6,403 nucleotides of DNA, taken from Planctomycetaceae bacterium. GTDB lineage: Bacteria > Planctomycetota > Planctomycetia > Pirellulales > Pirellulaceae. Positions 1 to 6,117 of this stretch are shown one piece after another. The translations under genes and the position numbers were made by a program. Within the stretch, counting starts at the first letter, position 1. Each line of letters opens with the position of its first letter. The stretch spans positions 1 through 6,403 of the forward strand of contig NYXM01000199.1 of the NCBI GenBank assembly GCA_002685655.1. Reading direction: 5' to 3'. The notes under the pieces were generated by a model. It worked only from the letters and a program-made list of their open reading frames with translations. It was not told the origin of the DNA and did no database searches.

Positions 1-7
1 AGACGAT

Positions 8-31
8 TTTCACTGACTGGCAACAGTGAAA
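8..31. terminator. Perfect 8-bp inverted repeat downstream of the sigma-factor fragment
   Basis: TTTCACTG (8-15) and CAGTGAAA (24-31) are perfect complements around an 8-base loop. The hairpin lies 25 bases past the stop codon of the minus-strand sigma-factor fragment, where a terminator would be expected. No clear run of T follows it on the minus strand, so an intrinsic terminator is only one reading. If the sigma gene is a nonsense pseudogene, the hairpin would instead sit inside former coding sequence. Confidence 0.3.
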
Positions 32-55
32 CAAAACTGCCCTCCAAAAACTAGC

Positions 56-268
56 TCAGTTCACCAGGAAATGCCAACTTTGGCGCGGCCTAGGGCTGGC
101 CTTGTGCTCGAATCGCGGGATCGATCGCCAGACTTCGAACAGGATCTCCTGGAGTAAATCTTCGCAATCCTCTGGCGTGGCGGTGTAGGCCCGAGCGAGG
201 CGTGCCATCAAGGCCGTATATTGGCCAAACCATTGTCGGAACACCACCGCTTGTTCGTCTTCGTTCAT
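56..268 (-). CDS. Truncated ECF-type RNA polymerase sigma factor (region 2 fragment, 70 aa)
   Basis: This is the N-terminal part of a sigma-70 family extracytoplasmic-function sigma factor, a protein that directs RNA polymerase to a particular promoter set. The signature is the region 2 stretch around residues 28-53: AYTATPEDCEDLLQEI followed by the W47-R-S-I-P-x-F motif, the core-polymerase-binding helix typical of planctomycete ECF factors. A strong AGGAGG (281-286, complement) lies 12 bases before the ATG, so the start looks genuine. ECF factors are normally about 165-190 residues. This one stops after SWHFLVN, which resembles the family's TWIYRVALN segment, so it lacks the rest of region 2 and all of region 4 and could not recognise a promoter. 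Translation past the TGA gives A-S-F-W-R, which resembles the usual continuation and suggests a recent nonsense mutation. Either a decaying pseudogene or a small regulator; I favour the former. Confidence 0.7.
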   Translation of the reverse strand: MNEDEQAVVFRQWFGQYTALMARLARAYTATPEDCEDLLQEILFEVWRSIPRFEHKASPRPRQSWHFLVN

Positions 269-280
269 GCGCAGAGCTCG

Positions 281-286
281 CCTCCT
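281..286 (-). promoter_or_regulatory. Ribosome binding site of the sigma-factor fragment
   Basis: The complement reads AGGAGG, a full Shine-Dalgarno core, 12 bases upstream of the ATG at 268-266. The spacing is a little long. Its intactness suggests that the 5' part of the sigma gene has not decayed. Confidence 0.5.
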
Positions 287-366
287 ACCCTATTAGTGAC
301 CGGCCGGATCGTTTTCTTAGGGCGTAATTAGCAGATGGCGACGCATTGTCTTACAGGGCAACAACT

Positions 367-386
367 AGCGACGCTCGCTTAAGCGA
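367..386. promoter_or_regulatory. Palindrome cluster, possible operator
   Basis: TCGCTTAAGCGA (375-386) is a perfect 12-base palindrome. Its left half also pairs with AGCGA at 367-371, giving the alternation AGCGA, TCGCT, AGCGA. Such arrays can bind dimeric regulators. It lies about 100 bases upstream of the sigma-factor start. No regulator gene is visible, so the role is inference. Confidence 0.25.
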
Positions 387-546
387 CATCATGACGACAG
401 CCGCCCCCTCAATGTAGCGAGGTTGCCCTTAATGCCAAGGTGCATTCCTTTGATGCGGAGGATTCGGCGTTTCCCCAAGTTCAGCAATGACTTCGACAGA
501 ACCGCCTCGAGAACTCATCTCGTAATTCAAAACACCATCAAGTCGT

Positions 547-567
547 GGGAGCTGGGAGCTGGGAGCC
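547..567 (+). repeat. Three tandem copies of GGGAGCT
   Basis: GGGAGCT, GGGAGCT and GGGAGCC follow one another directly at 547-567. This is a small head-to-tail array in non-coding DNA that could vary in copy number by replication slippage. No function can be assigned. Confidence 0.7.
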
Positions 568-596
568 GCAGTTGATGAGACAAGCTCGAACCCCCG

Positions 597-635
597 CCCA
601 CGGCCGATAACGTGGGGTATGTTCGGTGCCCCGAA
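597..635 (+). other. Two adjacent small hairpins
   Basis: CCCACG (597-602) pairs with CGTGGG (611-616) around an 8-base loop, and TTCGG (622-626) pairs with CCGAA (631-635) around TGCC. Neither is followed by a T run, so they do not look like intrinsic terminators. They lie upstream of the predicted promoter of the GroEL-like gene and could be chance structures in GC-rich DNA. Confidence 0.25.
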
Positions 636-698
636 GCCCTTGCGACGAGCGGCAAAAGTGGAGTTATTGCGCCACCCGATACTCGTCGAACAAGACGC

Positions 699-707
699 TG
701 TTATACT
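699..707 (+). promoter_or_regulatory. Extended -10 promoter of the GroEL-like gene
   Basis: TGTTATACT matches the extended -10 form TGnTATAAT with one mismatch. There is no good -35 box at the usual distance, which is acceptable for extended -10 promoters. Transcription would begin near 713-715, leaving a leader of about 25 bases that carries the AAGGAGG ribosome site. This supports expression as a single gene with a vegetative-type promoter. Confidence 0.5.
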
Positions 708-723
708 CCCGGCATCTTCAATG

Positions 724-730
724 AAGGAGG
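724..730 (+). promoter_or_regulatory. Ribosome binding site that decides the start of the GroEL-like gene
   Basis: AAGGAGG abuts the ATG at 731 with no spacer but sits 9 bases before the in-frame ATG at 740. The second spacing is optimal, so 740 is the preferred start and the protein begins MDWLST. Confidence 0.7.
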
Positions 731-739
731 ATGACCAAC

Positions 740-1582
740 ATGGACTGGCTCTCTACAATCCTCAATGCCGCCACCGATTCCGACTCCGAAGAGACGCTGA
801 ATCAGATCCGGAGCGAGTCCGCTAGGATTCGAGAGCTGCTGCAGCACGCAATGGTGGCCATACCGTCCGCGGATGCTAATGATCTGCGAGCGTTTCCTGA
901 TCTCGCAGAAACCCTCAAAGTGGCACTCGAAGCGGTTGAAGGAGATTTCCATAGAGTCTGGTATCGCCCCTCACTCGGCTTTGAATCCAGCATCGACCAC
1001 GTTGACTCGGTTGTTATGGGCGGCCTCCACAGTCCTGCCTTTTTGTGGAGCGATCCGGTGCTACACCCTGCACCCCCTGCCAACTGGCCAGCACTGCCAC
1101 TCATCTGGCAAGCGACATCAGCGAGGATCCTCACGGCCGAGAGTATGGGTGATGTAGCTGAGTGGATTCCTTTCCTGGAACAAGTCGCGAAGGCGAATCA
1201 GCCCTTGGTCTGCGTGACGTCGCAAATCGCGCGAGAACTGCTGGAAATGTTCATCGTAAATAACTTAATGGGGCATCTGCAGGTCGCGGTGATTCAGCCA
1301 CCGGGTGGCGGTTACTCCAACATGCAGCTAAACAGCGGCGAGACTCCGGATGCCCGACTCGGCAAGTCTCTTCCGATAGCCTCGGTTTTCGCTCGAAGGG
1401 CCGCGTCGATCTTGATGGTGGAAGAAGATTCAATGCTCGAGTCTCCGCGAACGAGTTGTGTTTGGATAAATGTCGGAGGCTCAGACTACCAAGACCAACA
1501 GCACCGGTTGAAGACCTTGGCTCGTGTTATAGCCCAGCAGACGGACCGCCCGCCGGATACTGACGCATTGGACCGAACATAA
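740..1582 (+). CDS. Orphan GroEL apical-domain-like protein lacking the ATPase domain
   Basis: This 280-residue cytosolic-looking protein (no signal peptide or membrane segment) resembles the intermediate and apical domains of the chaperonin GroEL. Residues 62-101 follow the GroEL stretch that ends RGYLSPYF, here MGGLHSPAF. Residues 130-188 match the apical core closely: WIPFLEQVAKANQPL, then RELLEMFIVNNLMG, then VAVIQPPGGG in place of GroEL's VAAVKAPGFG. Residues 217-233 resemble the GroEL segment LGQAKRVVINKDTTTI. Several GroEL hydrophobic client-binding positions are kept: F101, I143, L146, L168, I172 and V173 align with F204, L234, L237, L259, V263 and V264. GroEL is about 545 residues; the equatorial nucleotide-binding domain and its GDGTT motif are absent. 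Residues 1-60 look helical and charged and match nothing I know. It could bind unfolded proteins or act on a chaperonin, but the real role is unknown. It has its own promoter and converges on the next gene. The start at 740 is chosen over 731 because of Shine-Dalgarno spacing. Confidence 0.75.
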   Translation: MDWLSTILNAATDSDSEETLNQIRSESARIRELLQHAMVAIPSADANDLRAFPDLAETLKVALEAVEGDFHRVWYRPSLGFESSIDHVDSVVMGGLHSPAFLWSDPVLHPAPPANWPALPLIWQATSARILTAESMGDVAEWIPFLEQVAKANQPLVCVTSQIARELLEMFIVNNLMGHLQVAVIQPPGGGYSNMQLNSGETPDARLGKSLPIASVFARRAASILMVEEDSMLESPRTSCVWINVGGSDYQDQQHRLKTLARVIAQQTDRPPDTDALDRT

Positions 1583-1682
1583 TGGCGGATGCTCCGACGT
1601 TGACCCCCTCAGATCGGGAAAGCCAGATCGTCGTCTGACGCATCGATCGCTTGTGGGTCCCAGGATACCCTTGTCCCTCACC

Positions 1683-1698
1683 TTGCCGACAGCGGCAA
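1683..1698. terminator. Hairpin between convergent genes
   Basis: TTGCCG (1683-1688) and CGGCAA (1693-1698) form a perfect 6-bp stem with an ACAG loop. It sits in the 149-base gap between the convergent GroEL-like and thiamine-diphosphate genes, where a bidirectional terminator is expected. No T run follows on either strand, so this is a weak candidate. Confidence 0.3.
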
Positions 1699-1731
1699 AC
1701 GGATGCCCCACATGCAAAGTCCGCTCTGTAT

Positions 1732-3333
1732 TCACTCCGGCGTTTGCGGGGCTTGTACTTCGATGACGGCAGGTCGGCCGGCGTTGAGAGCTTCTCGCAA
1801 CGCTGGCTCGAACTGATCCAACTCGTTAACACGTAGGCCGAGTGCACCAAACGATTCGACAAACCGCACGAAGTCCGGATTGACCAGGTCGACGGCCGTG
1901 TGACGGCCACGGTAGGAACGGTTTTGGATTCCTTTCATGGCACTCAGGCAGTTGTCGTTGATGAGGATGGTCACGACGTTCAGTTCTTCCTGAACCGCGC
2001 ACGCCAACTCTTGCGCCGTCATCAAGAACCCACCGTCGCCGGCGATAGCCACCACTTGCCGATCCGGAAAAGCGGCCTTCGCTCCGAGCGCGGCGGGCAG
2101 ACCGAATCCCATCGAAATAAAACATGAGGGATGCAGGAACGCGCGCGGAGCATACACGGGGAAATTTGCCAGCATCATGTAGTACAGGCGAGTTACGTCA
2201 CAGGCGACGATGACATCCCGGTCCAGCACGCGTCGCAGGATCGGAACGACATCGAATCCCCCAATGCGCCAACGGTCCGATGCGGGTGTCCGCGAACGAA
2301 TTGAGTCCCAGATCGCACCGTCCGCTTTGGGCTGCCGCGCGCCAAGCGCCGTGAGGGCCGCCTTCGCATCCCCGCAGATGCCAACTCTTGCTGGATAGTT
2401 GCGACCGAGTTCATCTTCATCAATGTCGATCTGAACAAGGTTCTCCGGCAGCTCCAATTCCCAATTCCCCGTGGCCAGTTGGCTAAAGCGGCAGCCTACC
2501 GCAAGGACTGCATCGGCCATCTCGGGCAATGGAGAGAGGTTATCCTTCATATTGGTGAGGTCGGAGGTGATCCTATGAAAGAGCATTCCCGCAGACAGAG
2601 GATGGTCGTCGGGGACGCAGCCTTTCCCCATCGGCGTCGTGAGAATGGGAGCGTGCAGATCTTCGGCCAAGGCTAACAATTCGTGGCTGGCATCCGCAGT
2701 GACCGTGCCGCCGCCTGCGATGATGAGTGGGCGTTTGGCTGTTTGTAGCAATTCGGCGGCTCGGTCAATCTCCCGCGGATCGGGCGCGAGCAACTTGGCG
2801 GTCACCCGTTTTACAGGCTTAGCGTCGGTCTCTTGGGCCAGAACATCGATCGGTAAATCGAGGTGGACCGGTCGTGGGCGGCCCGTCGTCATCTCGTGAA
2901 ATGCCTGCCGAACCAGCTCAGGGATTTCGTCGGCGGAACGCGCCGTGGCATTCCATTTTGTCAGAGGAGCTGTGACGCCGAGATTGTCCATCTCGTGGTA
3001 GTAGCCCCGAGATGATCCGATTGCGCCATGCGTGATCTGTCCGCTAATGAGGAGGAATGGAACGGAGTCGGAATAGGCGGATCCCAGGCCGGTCACGCAA
3101 TTCGTAAGACCGGGCCCCGCCGTTACCAGGCACACGCCCGGCTGGCCCGTCGCGCGCGCGAAGCCGTCCGCCATGAACGCGCCAGCATGTTCGTTTCGCG
3201 CCAGCACGTGTCGGATGGTCGGATGCTCGTGTAGCGCATCATAGATTGCAACGGTCTGTCCGCCGGGCATGCCAAAGATAGTTGTTACGCCATTTCTTTG
3301 CAGGCATTCGACAAGAAGTTGTGCTCCAGTCAT
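1732..3333 (-). CDS. Thiamine-diphosphate-dependent enzyme, acetolactate synthase large-subunit-like (533 aa)
   Basis: This is a complete member of the acetolactate synthase, pyruvate decarboxylase and benzoylformate decarboxylase superfamily, which makes or breaks C-C bonds next to a 2-oxo acid carbonyl using thiamine diphosphate. Domains in order: pyrimidine-binding (about 1-165) with catalytic E48 in RNEHAGAFMADGFAR; central (about 185-325); and pyrophosphate-binding (about 375-525) with the Mg-diphosphate motif G432-D-G running to N459-D-N461. It is shorter than true acetohydroxyacid synthases (about 560-590). The FAD-site RFDDR motif reads RFSQL (282-286) and the substrate-site FQE reads YHE (112-114). 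No ilvN regulatory subunit is nearby. A decarboxylase acting on another 2-oxo acid is therefore likelier; the N-terminal third recalls 5-guanidino-2-oxopentanoate decarboxylase (AruI), but I cannot fix the substrate. The start fits the family N terminus (MTGAQLLVECL), though no clear Shine-Dalgarno precedes it. Confidence 0.88.
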   Translation of the reverse strand: MTGAQLLVECLQRNGVTTIFGMPGGQTVAIYDALHEHPTIRHVLARNEHAGAFMADGFARATGQPGVCLVTAGPGLTNCVTGLGSAYSDSVPFLLISGQITHGAIGSSRGYYHEMDNLGVTAPLTKWNATARSADEIPELVRQAFHEMTTGRPRPVHLDLPIDVLAQETDAKPVKRVTAKLLAPDPREIDRAAELLQTAKRPLIIAGGGTVTADASHELLALAEDLHAPILTTPMGKGCVPDDHPLSAGMLFHRITSDLTNMKDNLSPLPEMADAVLAVGCRFSQLATGNWELELPENLVQIDIDEDELGRNYPARVGICGDAKAALTALGARQPKADGAIWDSIRSRTPASDRWRIGGFDVVPILRRVLDRDVIVACDVTRLYYMMLANFPVYAPRAFLHPSCFISMGFGLPAALGAKAAFPDRQVVAIAGDGGFLMTAQELACAVQEELNVVTILINDNCLSAMKGIQNRSYRGRHTAVDLVNPDFVRFVESFGALGLRVNELDQFEPALREALNAGRPAVIEVQAPQTPE

Positions 3334-3449
3334 TAACAGTCAGGTTCGATGAGAGTGAGTCTGAATCCAGCACATCCGCTGCTGACAGCAACCAGACTGT
3401 GCGTGGCGTCGTTGACGCTGTGGAAGTTGTAAGGATCGTTCGAGGAATT
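3334..3449 (-). promoter_or_regulatory. Upstream region of the thiamine-diphosphate enzyme gene
   Basis: No convincing -35/-10 pair or Shine-Dalgarno sequence is visible here. Two small inverted repeats are present: TGCTGACAGCA (3380-3390) and GCGTC-GTT-GACGC (3406-3418). Either could be a regulator site or a chance structure. The gene may use its own weak promoter or be reached by read-through from the HzsA-related gene. Confidence 0.25.
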
Positions 3450-3514
3450 ATTGTCCGATAGTCGCCTTTCGCTCCGCGAAAGGAACGTGCATTCGCGGAG
3501 CGAAAGACGACAAT
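3450..3514. repeat. 65-bp hairpin repeat, copy 1 (MITE- or REP-like)
   Basis: The element is bounded by ATTGTC (3450-3455) and GACAAT (3509-3514), extendable outward to TTATTGTC and GACAATAA. TTTCGCTCCGCGAA (3467-3480) is perfectly complementary to 3492-3505. The left arm also folds on itself: CCTTTCG (3465-3471) pairs with CGAAAGG (3477-3483) around a CTCCG loop, so two folds are mutually exclusive. The left arm carries a few extra bases (CGATA) relative to the right. A related copy begins at 6357. It may be a small non-autonomous mobile element or a structural RNA or DNA hairpin, and it lies in the gap between two same-strand genes, where it could also halt transcription. Confidence 0.8.
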
Positions 3515-3542
3515 AAAAGACCGAACACGGCTAAGTGATTCG

Positions 3543-3580
3543 GCTCGTGAACGTTCTCGTCCGCTTATTCGTTCACGGGC
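3543..3580 (-). terminator. Stem-loop spanning the stop codon of the HzsA-related gene
   Basis: GCTCGTGAAC (3543-3552) and GTTCACGGGC (3571-3580) are complementary over 10 bases, nine Watson-Crick and one G-T. The 18-base loop includes the TAA stop (3567-3565, minus). No T run follows in the direction of the gene, although TTTT follows on the plus strand (3581-3584). It may stabilise the mRNA 3' end or act with the repeat at 3450-3514 as a terminator. Confidence 0.35.
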
Positions 3581-6117
3581 TTTTGCAGTTTCGCCTTCTT
3601 TTCGACGAGTTGCGTATATTTGGTTTGACGCTCGGCGTCGGTGCCCACTAACTGAAAGCCGGGCATGTCGGCACGGGGCTGCTTTGCCAGCAACGCGGCG
3701 CCCCCGCGAATGATCGACAGTGCTTCTTTATATCCTTTGCCACCCTTATCCTCGAACCGGTCCAGGCAGGGACTCTGTTCGGGGCGAGTGAAGCTGACGT
3801 GCGAAGAAAACTTCTGGTCGTTCAGGTTGATTCCGGTCAATTCGCCAAGTCGTTTGAGCTGTACAGGCGCGAGCGGTGAACGTCCGTACGTGTTGCCCGG
3901 ATAGGCGCTGGCGTAATCAGGGTAGTACGGCGCGTTGATGTCGATCCAGGTAACGATGCGGTCGAAGCTCTGCTTGTCTAGCGTAATGCCCTTGTCGATT
4001 TGCTGGTCCTTATGACCGTTTGTCAGCACGCTTACCAATGGGCTGACATGTGAGCCCCAAGTTCTGGGCGGCAGGATGGTCGCCGGTCCCGCGCCTGGCA
4101 CGCGCACGTAGTTCTTTGACCGCAGTTCGACGTACGACGTGTTGAAGATCAATCCTGCGTCACCGGCTAGATTCAATCTCTTTCCACCCTCTTTGCCGTA
4201 GTCGTGGCACGAGACGCAATGCTTGTCGAAGACGGGTTGGACTTCGGCCATGTAATTGAATTTCCGTGCAGGTCCGTACCACGGCGCCAATCTGCTCGGT
4301 GATCGTGAGAGCGCCAATGCGGGAGTATTGGGAACGCTCGCTCTGCGACTTTCGTGGCAACCGGCACAACCGATTCTCTCACCAGGTCGTACAATCGTAC
4401 CGCTGCGCATCGACTGAACCATCATTCCCTTCTCGTCCAGTAGTTGAAAAAAGACGAATGTGTCTGCCGGCACGGAAAAATAGGCACTACCATCGGGCTC
4501 CACGGGCACTGTGCCCAGGATGCGTTTGTTGTTGAAATCGTTCCAAGCCATACCTGGTGCCTGTGTGCCGCTGCCGTTCCACGCGGTATGCGTCCAGAAT
4601 CGCTTTTCGGGTGATTCAACGACACGCAGAGACTTGACCTGCCCACGTTCGATCTCTTCCATTCCTGCGCCGAGATAGACGTCGGCCACGTAGAAGTAAC
4701 CGTCTCTATTCTTCGGCTCGATGCGCGAAGGAATCGCCGGCGGTCTCGTACGAGGTGCGAGCGGCATCGGGTCAAAGCAGCCGGCCTTTTCGCTGTGCAA
4801 CAGGATCTCGTTGCCGAAGATATCAAGCAGGAAAATCCCCACCTGCCCGCCATCGCCAGTGGTGCGCGAGCAGAGGAAGTACTTGTCGGACAGAGGAAAG
4901 GGGTCTTCATACTTTGGCTTGACGCGCTTAAACGTGTCGTAGTTTCCCTTGCCAACCAATTCGATCGCACTGGCTGGCCAGATGCGCACGACGGGCGGCT
5001 TGCCGTCCATGCCGATGCGCCGGTCGACGATAGCCAGAGCCCCCCAGGGGCGATCATGGCAGGAAGAAAAGGTCGCCAGGAACTGCCCGGTCTCCGGAAT
5101 TTCACGGGCATCCAGCACGCCGCCGGGTGAGTTCGTGTTGTTGCCCCAATAGATTGCATGATTCGTGCCGTCGGGATTGGCACTCCACACACCTTGAGCG
5201 TCGCCAAAATTGCGATCCACATACTCCCAGCGGTCGTAAATGACCCGTCCGTCCGTCAACAGCGACGCATGGCCTTCGTGCAGGGTACTGTGCCCAACCT
5301 GCTGGATGTCGCTGCCGTCCCCATTCATCGTGAACAGGTTGCACATAATGTGGCGGTTGCACATGCAATACTTTGGTTCGCGCGTCGAACTGAAGAGTAT
5401 CTTCCCGTCCGGCAAGTAGATTGGGTCAATATCCGAGACGCCCGACCCGCTGGTGAGTTGTTTCAATTCGTTCGACCCCACGGTCATTTCGAAGACGTGG
5501 TAATCGTCCTGCGGGTCGCGCCGCAACGAGAACAAGATCTTGCGACCGTCGAAACTCACATCCGGATCCCGAGCGACCCCCTTTGGCGATTCGTGCAACG
5601 TCTTCACCACGCCGTTCTGTCCGAGATCGATTGTCTTGATCGCTCCTCCACCCCGAAAGCTCTTCGCATTGATCTCTCCCGTTTGAAACATGGTGGCTGT
5701 GTTGTGGTGATCACTCAAATACTGCTCGCGAACGATGAACAGCAGCGGACCACCGCTGACCAACGGGTTTGCCACCAGCGCCCGGCGCGTGAGTGACTGT
5801 AGCTCGCCCTCCAGCCGCTTGCGATCTGCCGGCGTTGCCAGTGACAGATGGCTGTCTATCTTGTCGAGTTCTGCGAGGAATTGGCTACCGTTGGGATAGC
5901 GATCACCGAAAGTCTCCATCAAGTCAACGATCGCAGCTCGCAGTGAATCGCCGGGTTGCTCGGCAGGCTGCGGCTTCGCGTCGAGTGTCGGCAGCGGTCG
6001 ACCTCCAAGGGCCAAGAGAATCGCAGTGACCAGCAGCCAAGCCGGTCGTCTGAATCGTGTCCGAACTGTGAGCGATTCCTGGAGGCCGATCTGTCGTTGG
6101 CTGGAAGTAGTGTCCAT
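3565..6117 (-). CDS. Secreted HzsA-related di-haem protein with beta-propeller (850 aa)
   Basis: This exported protein belongs to the group related to the hydrazine synthase alpha subunit that is common in planctomycetes. In order: a basic N terminus and hydrophobic segment (about 26-40, AWLLVTAILLALGG) acting as signal peptide or anchor, possibly cut near residue 47; a helical region to about 115; a propeller with TolB-like repeats (DPDVSFDGRKILFS at 184-197, DIDPIYLPDGKILFSS at 229-244) and the conserved cysteines and histidines of CMCNRHIMC (251-259); then a C-terminal cytochrome part with two haem c sites, C584-A-G-C587-H588 and C634-V-S-C637-H638. WIDINAPYY (724-732) and PRADMPGF (814-821) are further family-like motifs. 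Export to the periplasm is required for haem c attachment, which fits the signal. The reaction is unknown. Hydrazine synthase activity is not implied, as no HzsB or HzsC is present. A weak AGGA lies 9 bases before the ATG. Confidence 0.87.
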   Translation of the reverse strand: MDTTSSQRQIGLQESLTVRTRFRRPAWLLVTAILLALGGRPLPTLDAKPQPAEQPGDSLRAAIVDLMETFGDRYPNGSQFLAELDKIDSHLSLATPADRKRLEGELQSLTRRALVANPLVSGGPLLFIVREQYLSDHHNTATMFQTGEINAKSFRGGGAIKTIDLGQNGVVKTLHESPKGVARDPDVSFDGRKILFSLRRDPQDDYHVFEMTVGSNELKQLTSGSGVSDIDPIYLPDGKILFSSTREPKYCMCNRHIMCNLFTMNGDGSDIQQVGHSTLHEGHASLLTDGRVIYDRWEYVDRNFGDAQGVWSANPDGTNHAIYWGNNTNSPGGVLDAREIPETGQFLATFSSCHDRPWGALAIVDRRIGMDGKPPVVRIWPASAIELVGKGNYDTFKRVKPKYEDPFPLSDKYFLCSRTTGDGGQVGIFLLDIFGNEILLHSEKAGCFDPMPLAPRTRPPAIPSRIEPKNRDGYFYVADVYLGAGMEEIERGQVKSLRVVESPEKRFWTHTAWNGSGTQAPGMAWNDFNNKRILGTVPVEPDGSAYFSVPADTFVFFQLLDEKGMMVQSMRSGTIVRPGERIGCAGCHESRRASVPNTPALALSRSPSRLAPWYGPARKFNYMAEVQPVFDKHCVSCHDYGKEGGKRLNLAGDAGLIFNTSYVELRSKNYVRVPGAGPATILPPRTWGSHVSPLVSVLTNGHKDQQIDKGITLDKQSFDRIVTWIDINAPYYPDYASAYPGNTYGRSPLAPVQLKRLGELTGINLNDQKFSSHVSFTRPEQSPCLDRFEDKGGKGYKEALSIIRGGAALLAKQPRADMPGFQLVGTDAERQTKYTQLVEKKAKLQKPVNE

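Larger units (their letters stand above)
269..739. other. Divergent intergenic region without a recognisable gene
   Basis: These 471 bases separate the divergent sigma-factor fragment and the GroEL-like gene. I find no convincing coding sequence and no tRNA-like cloverleaf. The region contains CCGGCCGG (300-307), a palindrome cluster at 367-386, three copies of a 7-base unit at 547-567, two small GC-rich hairpins (597-616 and 622-635) and an extended -10 promoter just before the GroEL-like gene. Confidence 0.6.

Noticed and set aside
575..605. Possible tRNA T-arm (GGGGGTTCGAGC on the minus strand)
   Set aside because: The bases after the loop do not pair with the GGGGG stem, and no acceptor or anticodon arms fit around it.
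619..825. Plus-strand open frame of 68 codons across the promoter of the GroEL-like gene
   Set aside because: It overlaps the extended -10 promoter, the ribosome site and the first codons of the GroEL-like gene in another frame, has no ribosome site of its own that I can see, and resembles no family.
1481..1910. Minus-strand open frames across the gap between the convergent genes
   Set aside because: They overlap the well-supported GroEL-like and thiamine-diphosphate genes and contain no recognisable sequence.
3450..3514. CRISPR array, suggested by two related palindromic repeats
   Set aside because: The two copies are almost 3 kb apart, differ in sequence, and no regular repeat-spacer series or cas gene is present.
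4422..5222. Minus-strand open frame of 266 codons in another frame of the HzsA-related gene
   Set aside because: The composition, rich in W, R, S and T with no recognisable motifs, is typical of an out-of-frame reading; the true frame has family motifs throughout.
5158..5796. Plus-strand open frame of 212 codons inside the HzsA-related gene
   Set aside because: It lies wholly antisense to a clearly recognisable protein, shows no domain, and long antisense frames are common in GC-rich genes.
3565..6117. Evidence for anammox metabolism
   Set aside because: HzsA-related proteins are widespread in planctomycetes without anammox; no HzsB, HzsC or hydrazine dehydrogenase gene is seen.
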